From positions 140,329 through 204,328 of the forward strand of contig NZ_LNYA01000032.1 in assembly GCF_001467615.1 (NCBI RefSeq): DNA of 64,000 nt, given 5' to 3'. Origin of the DNA: Legionella erythra (GTDB lineage Bacteria > Pseudomonadota > Gammaproteobacteria > Legionellales > Legionellaceae). Both the position numbers and the translations under genes were made by a program. Position 1 is the first letter of the stretch, and every line of letters starts with the position of its first letter. This document shows, in pieces, positions 8,454 through 16,594 of the stretch. A model generated the notes under the pieces. It had not been told where the DNA came from. It ran no database searches and saw nothing but the letters and a program-made list of their open reading frames with translations.

Positions 8454-9947
8454 ATGCATGTTGTTTGTGACTATCAGCTTAATGTAATGCTTAAAAAAAA
8501 CCAACAATTGTGCTCAACTTTAGGCAACGATGTGTCTGGATTTGCTAATTCTGACACATTTCAATCAGAACCATCCTTAAGACCATTGCTTTATATTACT
8601 CTGTATATTCTTGTATTTCTGCTCATTCGCCTGTTTCTGCGCGGGCATGCGCTTGAAATCGATGAAGCGGAGCAGTTGGTCATGGCACGCGAGCTGGCTT
8701 TCGGTTACCCGTTTCAACCACCTTTGTATACCTGGCTGCAATACGGTGTTTTTCAATTATTTGGCCACAATTTATTCTCTCTGGCCATTTTAAAATACAC
8801 TCTGTTCTTGGGATGTCTTTGCAGCTATTTTAAGCTTTGCCGGTATTACTGCTCCAATTCAGCCTTAGCCTGGTCTGCACTTTGCGCCTGGACTTTGATT
8901 CCCGCCATTAGCTTTGATTTGATTAAAGATAATACTCATTCGATACTCGCCCTGTTGCTGGCCTGCCTGACCTGGCTCTGGTTTTTTACCGTCAAGAAAA
9001 ATAACGTGGCCTGGTATGCTGTTTTGGGTATTCTTATTGGCGCAGGTTGTTTATCGAAATTTAATTACTTATTGTTTCTTGCCGCCTTGATTATCACCGC
9101 GCTAAGCTTGCCAGCCAACCGTCAACGATTGATTAACTGGCGACTTGGTGTCACCCTGCTGATGATTCTGCTTATTGTTTCTCCTTACGGGTTGTGGCTC
9201 TGGCAACATCATGCTTTGGGCTTGCAAAGCAGCTATAAATTGGCGCCCGAAGAAAAATCGCTTGCGCATGGCCTCTATAAATATCTTTTGTCAGTGATTT
9301 TGTTTACAACCCCTCTTTTCTTATTTTCAAGTCTGTTTTTCTCTGTCCCCAAACGGGATGCGCTTAAGACAACCCTACACCCGCTTTTTCGTTATTTTAC
9401 TTGCAGCGTTCTTTTGGTGTTGGCTGTTGTACTGGTATCCGGTTTTAAAGAATTTCTGGGGCGCTGGCTAATTCCTGTTCTTTTTATGTGCCCATTGCTC
9501 TTTTTTAGCCTTTTGAATCAGCATCAATCCTGGGAAAAACAGGCCAAGCGATTCATTGTTTTCTGTTTGATGTGGCAACTGCTGATTATTATCCTGGTCA
9601 TTGGCCGCGCCCAGTCAGGGCATCAGGCAAATCGTGAGCATGCCTTTACGCAATTAGCGCAATCCATTGAGCAGCATTGCTCTAAACCCGATTATTTTTA
9701 CGCAGCAAATCATTTCATGCTGGGCACCATGTCCTGGCATTTTCCCCATGCGCAGATTGAATTGCAAAGAGGCAATGACAAACCTCTCGCCTTCAAGGGC
9801 GGCAATGGTGTTTTACTCTGGGGACCGGAGGAGCCCCCCTTCTGGATTAACCATTTCAAGGAAGGGGCTTCCATGGGGGGAACGATCAACAGTGTCAATC
9901 CAGCTAACGGCGAGCTGTTCGCTCATTTTATCTGCCTGAAGGGATGA
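8454..9947 (+). CDS. GT39-family (ArnT/PMT-like) membrane glycosyltransferase
   Basis: A polytopic membrane protein of about 497 residues with a dozen or so hydrophobic segments. The first periplasmic loop has LEIDEAEQLVMARELAFGYP (D70, E71), the DE-type catalytic motif of ArnT and protein mannosyltransferase relatives, followed by QPPLYTWLQ. Such enzymes move a sugar from a polyprenyl-phosphate carrier to lipid A, another glycan or a protein. The start is unsure: ATGs at 8409, 8454 and 8487 all lack a strong ribosome site, and 8409 overlaps the start of the divergent gene. Its 3' end faces the LAB_N gene three bases away. The substrate cannot be read from the sequence. Confidence 0.85.
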   Translation: MHVVCDYQLNVMLKKNQQLCSTLGNDVSGFANSDTFQSEPSLRPLLYITLYILVFLLIRLFLRGHALEIDEAEQLVMARELAFGYPFQPPLYTWLQYGVFQLFGHNLFSLAILKYTLFLGCLCSYFKLCRYYCSNSALAWSALCAWTLIPAISFDLIKDNTHSILALLLACLTWLWFFTVKKNNVAWYAVLGILIGAGCLSKFNYLLFLAALIITALSLPANRQRLINWRLGVTLLMILLIVSPYGLWLWQHHALGLQSSYKLAPEEKSLAHGLYKYLLSVILFTTPLFLFSSLFFSVPKRDALKTTLHPLFRYFTCSVLLVLAVVLVSGFKEFLGRWLIPVLFMCPLLFFSLLNQHQSWEKQAKRFIVFCLMWQLLIIILVIGRAQSGHQANREHAFTQLAQSIEQHCSKPDYFYAANHFMLGTMSWHFPHAQIELQRGNDKPLAFKGGNGVLLWGPEEPPFWINHFKEGASMGGTINSVNPANGELFAHFICLKG

Positions 9948-9950
9948 TGT

Positions 9951-10247
9951 TTATCCCTTGACCACATTGCTTTTTAATACGCGGGAGGAGCGTTCACGGT
10001 AGATAAGGAACAAATTACGCGCATAAATAAAGACCCCTGTAGACTGCCCAAGAATGAACACTGGATCCTGTTTATAAATTGCATAAAAAAGCAGGGTGAC
10101 CCCGCCTAAGAGGCTTAAATGCCAGAAAGCCACAGGGATCACGCTTCGTTTCTCTTTTTCACTGACTAACCATTGGACAATAAAACGGGCAGAAAAAATG
10201 CCTTGGCCAATTAAACCAATGATTAACCAAATCATGCCGTTATTCAT
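9951..10247 (-). CDS. LAB_N domain membrane protein (lipid-A-disaccharide synthase N-terminal-like)
   Basis: A 98-residue protein with three hydrophobic helices. It contains QGIFSARFIVQWLVSEKEKR and PVAFWHLSLLGG, the hallmark of the LAB_N family. Small free-standing LAB_N proteins often accompany DPM1-like GT2 enzymes in lipid-linked sugar clusters, and their biochemical role is unclear. The ATG at 10247 overlaps the end of the GT2 gene by 8 bases, implying coupled translation; a longer in-frame start is inside that gene and is not needed. It is the last gene of the PAP2-GT2-LAB_N series. Confidence 0.85.
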   Translation of the reverse strand: MNNGMIWLIIGLIGQGIFSARFIVQWLVSEKEKRSVIPVAFWHLSLLGGVTLLFYAIYKQDPVFILGQSTGVFIYARNLFLIYRERSSRVLKSNVVKG

Positions 10248-10962
10248 TGCTGATAATCTCCGGTGCACAGGGACGTTTAAGCAACCAGCGAACACCAATT
10301 AAATCATGAATGCCGACAAATAACCGGTTCATCACCCCGTATTTCGATACGCCATGCCAACGCGGACGATGATTTACCGGTACGTTAATCAGTTGATATC
10401 CCGCCCGCTTAAACAATGCCGGCAAAAAGCGGTGCAAGTGATTGAAATGCGGCAAACTCAAAAAAGCCTCGCGCGGAAAAATTTTCAGGCTGCAACCCGT
10501 ATCGGGGCATTCGTCCTTGAGCAAACGGCGACGAACGCCATTCCCCACCCGGGAAGAAATACGGCGCAATCGGTTATCATCGCGGCGGGCACGATTACCT
10601 AAAATCACCGTACGGCTATTCTTTATGCAGGCAATCAGGCGCGGAATATCCGCGGGATCATTCTGGCCATCCCCATCCAGGGTAGCAATAAGATTAAAAC
10701 GGGCAGCGCGTACACCGCTGACTAGCGCGGCACTCTGCCCCGCATTCCGTTTGTGAGCGACAATCTGCAACTTCGGTGACGTTTGTGCCTTACTTTTTAA
10801 ACAGCTTAAGGTGCGATCGGTACTGCCGTCATCAACAAAAACCACTTCAAAATTAAATTGCTCATCCGGTAAGGCCCTGACAATCTCATTGTAGAGAATA
10901 TCGACATTATCCTCCTCGTTGTAAACCGGAATAACAACTGACAGATTGATACGATTATCCAT
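10240..10962 (-). CDS. GT2 glycosyltransferase, polyprenyl-phosphate sugar synthase-like (DPM1/ArnC type)
   Basis: A 240-residue GT-A fold enzyme. The start LSVVIPVYNEEDNV, the VVFVDDGSTDRT motif and the metal-binding TLDGDGQNDPADIP are typical of dolichyl/undecaprenyl-phosphate sugar synthases. It lacks the C-terminal transmembrane pair of ArnC, so it is the soluble or peripheral form, probably working with the LAB_N protein beside it. It overlaps both neighbours by 8 bases. The likely role is to make an undecaprenyl-phosphate sugar donor for a GT39 enzyme encoded nearby. Confidence 0.9.
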   Translation of the reverse strand: MDNRINLSVVIPVYNEEDNVDILYNEIVRALPDEQFNFEVVFVDDGSTDRTLSCLKSKAQTSPKLQIVAHKRNAGQSAALVSGVRAARFNLIATLDGDGQNDPADIPRLIACIKNSRTVILGNRARRDDNRLRRISSRVGNGVRRRLLKDECPDTGCSLKIFPREAFLSLPHFNHLHRFLPALFKRAGYQLINVPVNHRPRWHGVSKYGVMNRLFVGIHDLIGVRWLLKRPCAPEIISNE

Positions 10963-11647
10963 TCTTTACTCCAAACTGCCGCATAACGCGTCCAGATTTA
11001 TCATTTTCATCCTGCAAGGCAGGCAATAGCCAAGATTTTTTGCGAAACACATAATAAACAAACCCCACTTCCAACAGCGTCAGGTAACTCGCCGCCAGCA
11101 CATCGCTGATGTAATGATGAACCAGCAGGATCCGTGAAAAAGCCACCAGCATGCCGGTTAAAATGAGGGCCAGCCAGTGCCTTGGAAACAGAATACTCAA
11201 TGCCAGCACCACACTCATGATAGTCGTGGTGTGTCCAGAGGGGAATGACAGGAAATGTGCATCCAATTTCCAGCCATAAAACCCATACAGATTGTCATTC
11301 AGCCACATTTTAGGCCGGGCGCGTCCCAGCAGCACTTTCAATACACCGCAGATAGCGCTGGCAAAGAGGGTATTCGCTAACATAAACCAGGCGCGAATCT
11401 GCCAGACCGGATTAATCACAATGTAGCGGAAAAAAACCCCGGCCATGAAAAAAAGAATAAAATAAGCCGCCCCAAGACCCGCGTGAGTAAACCATACCAG
11501 CGGCGGAAACTGCTTGCTTAAATGTGACAGCCATAAAAAGTGAGCGACAGGCTTATCCACATAAAGATAACAAACCACAACCAACAGTGCGTAAAGCAAC
11601 ATGACCCAGGGTTTCGTCATTACTTTAAATAAACGCTCAAATGGCAT
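10955..11647 (-). CDS. PAP2-family membrane phosphatase
   Basis: A 230-residue protein with about six hydrophobic helices and the three phosphatase motifs in order: KVLLGRARP, FPSGHT and SRILLVHHYISD. Members dephosphorylate lipid phosphates such as undecaprenyl pyrophosphate, phosphatidylglycerol phosphate or lipid A. The ATG at 11647 has GGAGGG upstream and overlaps the end of the GT39 gene. Its position between GT39 and GT2 genes suggests it prepares a lipid A phosphate position or recycles the lipid carrier; which of these cannot be decided from the sequence. Confidence 0.9.
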   Translation of the reverse strand: MPFERLFKVMTKPWVMLLYALLVVVCYLYVDKPVAHFLWLSHLSKQFPPLVWFTHAGLGAAYFILFFMAGVFFRYIVINPVWQIRAWFMLANTLFASAICGVLKVLLGRARPKMWLNDNLYGFYGWKLDAHFLSFPSGHTTTIMSVVLALSILFPRHWLALILTGMLVAFSRILLVHHYISDVLAASYLTLLEVGFVYYVFRKKSWLLPALQDENDKSGRVMRQFGVKNG

Positions 11648-11648
11648 A

Positions 11649-13286
11649 TTAACCCTCCCCTTTGTCTGACTGTTCAAGCAATAACAATTGAACCCAACGC
11701 CCTTTGCTGTAATTATACCCCTGCATTTTTGCCCATATTTTTACTGAACGATCAGGGGGCCAGGTCTGATAGATACCGGCCTCAACCAGGGCCAGATGCG
11801 CTTGACCGCTTTTTAAACGCGCCTGAGCCGTCTGGCTGTCGGAAAAACGCACCAGCCAGGTATTTAAATTAAACACCAGACTGGGCTCATCAAAACCTGC
11901 AACAATAAGCGGTTTTTCCCGACTAAGCAATTGCGGCGGTATGTTTTTTGCGACAGTCTCCGTAACCCAGAGCGGTTTTAATTGCGGCAGCAACTCAGAA
12001 AAAATCAACGGGTAGCTCACTGCCGCCAGGCATACCACCGCCACAAAGGTGCGCTGATAATGACCGCGTCTTGCACAGTACACGGCAAACAAACTGAGGG
12101 AAAGTCCAATGCCCACCAATAACCAGCCCGCAGGCGGTATGGCGAGATGCAGCAATCGGGGCATGATTGCCAAGGCCATCAGCAGGCTTCCTGACAGCAG
12201 CAACCACCCGCCCTGCAGCCATCGCAGCCACTTTCCAGGCGTCTTCATCCCCTGTTCAATCGCAAGAGCGGCTAACAGGGCGATGGCTGGAAAAGTCGGC
12301 AGCACGTATTGAGGCAGTTTGGTCGGCATCAATTCGAAGAAAATCCAGGTGGGGATAATCCAGCATAATAAAAACCGCACGATTGGCATCTGGCGTCGGC
12401 GAACGGCATACTCGCCTGCCTGCCATAGAAAAAGTGAGGCCGGCCAAAAAGTCAGCGGCAGCAGAGCTAAATGAAACAGCGGGGGTTGGCCATGCGATTC
12501 ATGCCCGCCCTGCAATTTGGGCAGCAAGTCTTTATTGAGCATCTGCATCAGGTAATTGCTCTGTTCGGCCTGATTCAACATCCACAGCCAGGCTAAGCTT
12601 AGTGCTGTAAAGAGCAGCAATCCGGGAATTATTTTAAGCGACTTAAGCCAGGCAACCCGGCGTTCTGTCACACAAAGGGCCGTTACCGTCAACACACCAA
12701 CCAAAGGCGTCACCCCCTTAAGCACCAATCCATAGGCCATGGCCAGCCAAAAGAGAATGGGCCAGACGAGTGATACCCGGCGGTTATCAAGCGCCCCCTG
12801 ATAAATAATCCACAAGGCTCCCTGCATCAATAAAACCGAGGACAATAAAGAGGTATCAATGACCGCCATGTGCGCTTCGACCGTTAACAGCAGGGAGGAG
12901 GCCAATAATGCGGCGGCAATCCAGGCGGTTTTATGGCTGACAAAGCGGCTGGCAAAAGCAAAGGTCAACAGGACTGACAGTAAAGCCCCCAAAAACGAAG
13001 GGAGGCGGTAGGGCCAGATACGAGCGCCGCCATCATGACCGACAAGTTTAACGCTCACCGCCTGTAACCAGTTAATACCGGGCGGTTTTTGAAAGCGGGT
13101 ACGCTCCTGAAAGCGAATCTGAAAATAATTATCCGTTTGCAGCATCTGGCGGGTGGCTTGGGCGAAATGAGCTTCATCCCTGTCAATAACCGGTAGCCTG
13201 GCAATCCCTGGTAAAAAAACAAGCAGTGATAAACCGAACAGCAACCCGTAATATACCCGCCGTGGCCAACTCATTGAAGACGACAT
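11649..13286 (-). CDS. GT39-family (ArnT-like) membrane glycosyltransferase
   Basis: A polytopic protein of about 545 residues. PVIDRDEAHFAQATRQM near residues 34-50 carries the Asp-Glu pair of the ArnT/PMT catalytic loop, followed by RFQKPPGINWLQ as in ArnT. About a dozen transmembrane helices follow and then a soluble C-terminal domain. It is the first gene of a tightly overlapping GT39-PAP2-GT2-LAB_N set. ATGs at 13286 and 13274 are possible; 13319 is the longest form. It probably transfers a sugar from an undecaprenyl carrier to lipid A or another surface glycan. Confidence 0.88.
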   Translation of the reverse strand: MSSSMSWPRRVYYGLLFGLSLLVFLPGIARLPVIDRDEAHFAQATRQMLQTDNYFQIRFQERTRFQKPPGINWLQAVSVKLVGHDGGARIWPYRLPSFLGALLSVLLTFAFASRFVSHKTAWIAAALLASSLLLTVEAHMAVIDTSLLSSVLLMQGALWIIYQGALDNRRVSLVWPILFWLAMAYGLVLKGVTPLVGVLTVTALCVTERRVAWLKSLKIIPGLLLFTALSLAWLWMLNQAEQSNYLMQMLNKDLLPKLQGGHESHGQPPLFHLALLPLTFWPASLFLWQAGEYAVRRRQMPIVRFLLCWIIPTWIFFELMPTKLPQYVLPTFPAIALLAALAIEQGMKTPGKWLRWLQGGWLLLSGSLLMALAIMPRLLHLAIPPAGWLLVGIGLSLSLFAVYCARRGHYQRTFVAVVCLAAVSYPLIFSELLPQLKPLWVTETVAKNIPPQLLSREKPLIVAGFDEPSLVFNLNTWLVRFSDSQTAQARLKSGQAHLALVEAGIYQTWPPDRSVKIWAKMQGYNYSKGRWVQLLLLEQSDKGEG

Positions 13287-13400
13287 CCTTAAGACAAAGC
13301 CAACATGATATAGGAGCATGTTAAGAAATACTATACTTAAAGGTCAGAAGAGATAGTACTTGAGTACCCTGACAAGTGCCCGTAAAATCTAGCCCGAAGA

Positions 13401-14081
13401 ATGATTTATTGTGAACAACCTATGCCTGAATTGACCACCATTCAACAAATCGCCGTCTGGATAGTTCCCGTGCTGTTCGCCATTACCCTGCATGAAGCCG
13501 CTCACGCCTTAGTCGCCGATAAATTAGGTGACAGCACGGCGCGCATGCTCGGACGAGTCAGCTTTAATCCGCTGCGGCATATTGATTTAATCGGTACCAT
13601 TCTTATTCCCATTCTGGTGTTGATTTTAAGCCAGTTTAATTTTGTGTTCGGTTGGGCCAAACCCGTGCCCATCAATGCCAGTCATTTTCGCCATCCGCGC
13701 CGCGACATGGCTCTGGCTACCGCCGCCGGACCGCTTGCCAATTTATTGATGGCCGCATTCTGGGCCGCCTGTCTGAAATTATCGACGCTGTTTCACCCGG
13801 AATCCTCCACCATTGCCTTGTTTTTCCTGCTGGTGGCCCGAGCCGGCATACTGATTAACCTGCTGCTTGCCTTTTTTAATCTGCTACCCATCCCGCCTTT
13901 AGACGGGGGACGAGTTGCCATCAGCCTGCTGCCTTACAAAGCCGCCATCCAATTGCAAAAAATTGAACCGTTCGGCTTTTTTATCCTGTTAGCCTTGATG
14001 ATGCTTGGCGCGTTGAGCTGGATTATTAACCCGCTCATTCACGCAGCGTTAAGCGCCTTAGCTTATGTGTTCCACCTATGA
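13401..14081 (+). CDS. Site-2-protease-like M50 family membrane metalloprotease
   Basis: A 226-residue membrane protein with the zinc motif HEAAH at residues 31-35 and the distal NLLPIPPLDGGRV motif carrying the third metal ligand Asp. FGWAKPVPIN and TAAGPLANLLMA are typical of the compact M50 subgroup lacking a PDZ domain. The substrate is unknown. An alternative ATG at 13422 would remove seven residues. Its last four bases overlap the pdxB start (ATGA), so the two are co-translated, although no functional link is known. Confidence 0.9.
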   Translation: MIYCEQPMPELTTIQQIAVWIVPVLFAITLHEAAHALVADKLGDSTARMLGRVSFNPLRHIDLIGTILIPILVLILSQFNFVFGWAKPVPINASHFRHPRRDMALATAAGPLANLLMAAFWAACLKLSTLFHPESSTIALFFLLVARAGILINLLLAFFNLLPIPPLDGGRVAISLLPYKAAIQLQKIEPFGFFILLALMMLGALSWIINPLIHAALSALAYVFHL

Positions 14082-15145
14082 TCCATCTGCTTGCTGATGC
14101 CTCGCTGCCCAATCTTAAAACCGCATTTCCTGCGCCGTTTTGTGTCAGTGTATACCAGCATCCTGCTGACATTCCCTCGCTGCTGCCGGGAAAGCATGTT
14201 CTGCTGTGCCGTTCCACGTTAAACGTCAATGCCGCCTTGCTGGGTCATCACACCCTCGACTGCGTCGCGACAGCAAGCAGCGGGATTGATCACCTCGATG
14301 AAGCATTTCTGAGCAGCCGGGGAATCACTCTGGTCGATGCCAAAGGATGTAACGCCCAGGCAGTCGCTGACTACGTGATGGCGACTTTAGCCTGGTTTGA
14401 ACTAAATCAACCACTGGCCGGTCAGCAGGCTGGCATTATCGGTTACGGTGAAGTGGGGTTGCGGGTGGCGAAACGGTTGCAGGCCGCCCAATGGACAGTG
14501 CGCTGTTTTGATCCGCCCAAGGCAGACAGGGAACCTGGGTTTCACAGTTGCAGCCTTGACGAATTAACAGCCTCCGATTTGATTTGCGTGCATGCCAATC
14601 TGCACGATGCCTTACCCTACCCCAGCCGCAACAGCCTCAATGCCGATTTTTTACGCCAATTGAAACCGGGCACGGTGATTATTAATGCGTCGCGAGGGGG
14701 CATTGTCAATGAGGCTGACGTGCTGACATTCCCCCATATCCGTTATTGTACAGATGTCTATGGCAATGAACCCGCAGTTAATGAGGCCATTGTCTCAAGC
14801 GCGCTGCTTTGCACGCCTCATATCGCCGGCCACAGCCTTGAAGCCAAACAACGGGCAATGACCTTACTCAGCGATAAACTGCATGCGCACTATGGTCTGA
14901 AACCATTGCCCGAGCCTTTACCGGTGAGGCAAGCCCTACCCGCTCAGGCTGATCGTGATGGCTGGCCATCCCTTCTGCTGTCCCTCTATAACCCGGCAAA
15001 GGAAACCGCGGCATTTAAACAGGCTGTCAACAAGGAACAAGCCTTTCTTCAATTACGCAGGGCACATACCATTCGTCATGACTTCAGTACTTATAGCAGT
15101 GCGACCGACAGCCCGTCTTTAAAGGCTCTTCTTGGCGCTGATTAA
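14078..15145 (+). CDS. pdxB: Erythronate-4-phosphate dehydrogenase
   Basis: A 355-residue D-2-hydroxyacid dehydrogenase in the DXP-dependent route to pyridoxal phosphate. It oxidises 4-phosphoerythronate. Visible are the catalytic-domain start (MIHLLADASLPNL), ATASSGIDHLD, the NAD loop GIIGYGEVGLRVAKRL, INASRGGIVNEADVL with its catalytic Arg, and CTPHIAGHSLEAK with the catalytic His. The C-terminal extension of about 80 residues after residue 275 is the PdxB dimerisation domain, which separates it from other family members. It overlaps the end of the convergent murE by four bases. Confidence 0.93.
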   Translation: MIHLLADASLPNLKTAFPAPFCVSVYQHPADIPSLLPGKHVLLCRSTLNVNAALLGHHTLDCVATASSGIDHLDEAFLSSRGITLVDAKGCNAQAVADYVMATLAWFELNQPLAGQQAGIIGYGEVGLRVAKRLQAAQWTVRCFDPPKADREPGFHSCSLDELTASDLICVHANLHDALPYPSRNSLNADFLRQLKPGTVIINASRGGIVNEADVLTFPHIRYCTDVYGNEPAVNEAIVSSALLCTPHIAGHSLEAKQRAMTLLSDKLHAHYGLKPLPEPLPVRQALPAQADRDGWPSLLLSLYNPAKETAAFKQAVNKEQAFLQLRRAHTIRHDFSTYSSATDSPSLKALLGAD

Positions 15146-16587
15146 CGCAATATGCCGCGAATGATTTCCTGATCAGAGAAATGATGACAAACCTGGCCAA
15201 TCTGTTGATACGTTTCATGGCCTTTGCCGGCTACCAGGACGATATCATTCTGGTCTGCAAGACTGACTGCTTTGGCAATCGCTTCTTCCCGGTTGACAAT
15301 TTTATAAAGCGACGGGTGCGAGGAAATGCCTTGTTCTATTTCGTGAATAATTGCCTCTGGATTTTCAGTACGGGGGTTGTCGCTGGTAATGATGGCAATG
15401 TCAGCATACTGGCTGGCAATTCTGCCCATCATGGGCCGCTTGGTTTTATCGCGATCACCGCCGCAGCCGAAAACCACGAGCATTTTGCCTTTTTTAACTT
15501 TTTCAAGCGTCGCCAATACATTTTCCAACGCATCAGGGGTATGGGCATAATCGACAATCACACAGGGTTTCTGCGCCACCACTTCCATGCGGCCGGGGGC
15601 CGGTTGCAATTGGGACATCACCTGAACAACCGCATCATGGGGGTAACCCGCTGCCAGCAGGCTTGAGAATACAGCCAGGGCATTATAAATATTAAAAAAG
15701 CCCAGCGCGTTTATCTTAAGCTGGTATTCTCCCCAGGGGGATAAGACGTCAATGCAGGTCCCAGACAGGCTGACGTCCCAATTTAAGGCACGGATGTCCG
15801 CACTTTCATAAATCCCATAGGTCAACAAACGGCAGGGCGGTTGAATAGCAGCAATCATTTTCTCGGCATAAGCGTCATCGCCATTGACAATGGCCCATTG
15901 TAAATCGGTCTTTTTAAACAAGGCTGCCTTGGCCGCCGCATAAGCGTCCATGGTCAGATGATAATCGAGATGATCATGGGTCAGGTTGGTAAAAATTGCC
16001 TGATTAAAATGAATACTGTCTACCCGTTGTTGCGCTAAGGCATGGGAAGACACTTCCATGCACACCTGTGCGATTTTCCGTTGCCGATAGTGAGCAAACA
16101 GGGATTGCAACGCCAGAGCATCGGGCGTGGTATTACCCAGCGGCTGTAATTGGTCAGCCTCACCCTGCCCCAGCGTGCCAATATAAGCCGCACGGGTTCC
16201 CAGGAGAGCATGCGCCTGGGCCAATTGGTAAGCAATGGTGGTTTTACCATTCGTGCCGGTAACACCGGTGACCTGCATGGTGTTACTGGGATCGTCATAA
16301 AATCGGCTGGCAATGGCTGCAAGATGGCGGGCAAGCTTGGGCAGCGGCGCACCGATAAAAGACGAAGGGGGGCAATCGCTTAAAGGCCAGTCGCCAGGCT
16401 CGTAAACGACTGCCTTAGCCCCGTGTGCTAATGCCTGAGGGATAAACAAACGGCCATCAACCGCTGAACCCGGGTAGGCGATAAACAAATCACCCGGCTT
16501 CACGTTGCGGCTGTCATTGCAAAGGCCGGTAATGTCACAGTCCTGGCTGACAGTCGTCCAGTGTTTTAAAAGGTCAGACAATTTCAT
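15142..16587 (-). CDS. murE: UDP-N-acetylmuramoyl-tripeptide synthetase (meso-DAP adding)
   Basis: A 481-residue cytoplasmic Mur ligase adding meso-diaminopimelate to UDP-MurNAc-L-Ala-D-Glu. The ATP loop is GVTGTNGKTTIAYQLAQ, followed by TNLTHDHLDYH. The DNPRTENPEAII motif near residue 400 carries the Arg that selects meso-DAP over lysine. The ATG at 16587 has GAGGT upstream; a GTG two codons earlier is not needed. It is the last gene of the local cell-wall series, 7 bp after ftsI, and the cluster stops here because pdxB converges on it; murF, mraY and later genes are not adjacent. Confidence 0.96.
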   Translation of the reverse strand: MKLSDLLKHWTTVSQDCDITGLCNDSRNVKPGDLFIAYPGSAVDGRLFIPQALAHGAKAVVYEPGDWPLSDCPPSSFIGAPLPKLARHLAAIASRFYDDPSNTMQVTGVTGTNGKTTIAYQLAQAHALLGTRAAYIGTLGQGEADQLQPLGNTTPDALALQSLFAHYRQRKIAQVCMEVSSHALAQQRVDSIHFNQAIFTNLTHDHLDYHLTMDAYAAAKAALFKKTDLQWAIVNGDDAYAEKMIAAIQPPCRLLTYGIYESADIRALNWDVSLSGTCIDVLSPWGEYQLKINALGFFNIYNALAVFSSLLAAGYPHDAVVQVMSQLQPAPGRMEVVAQKPCVIVDYAHTPDALENVLATLEKVKKGKMLVVFGCGGDRDKTKRPMMGRIASQYADIAIITSDNPRTENPEAIIHEIEQGISSHPSLYKIVNREEAIAKAVSLADQNDIVLVAGKGHETYQQIGQVCHHFSDQEIIRGILR

Positions 16588-16594
16588 AATCACC

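Noticed and set aside
8461-8500. PmrA-like box between the J-like gene and the GT39 gene
   Set aside because: Two TTAA motifs occur but with a 12-bp rather than 11-bp period, so the match was not accepted.
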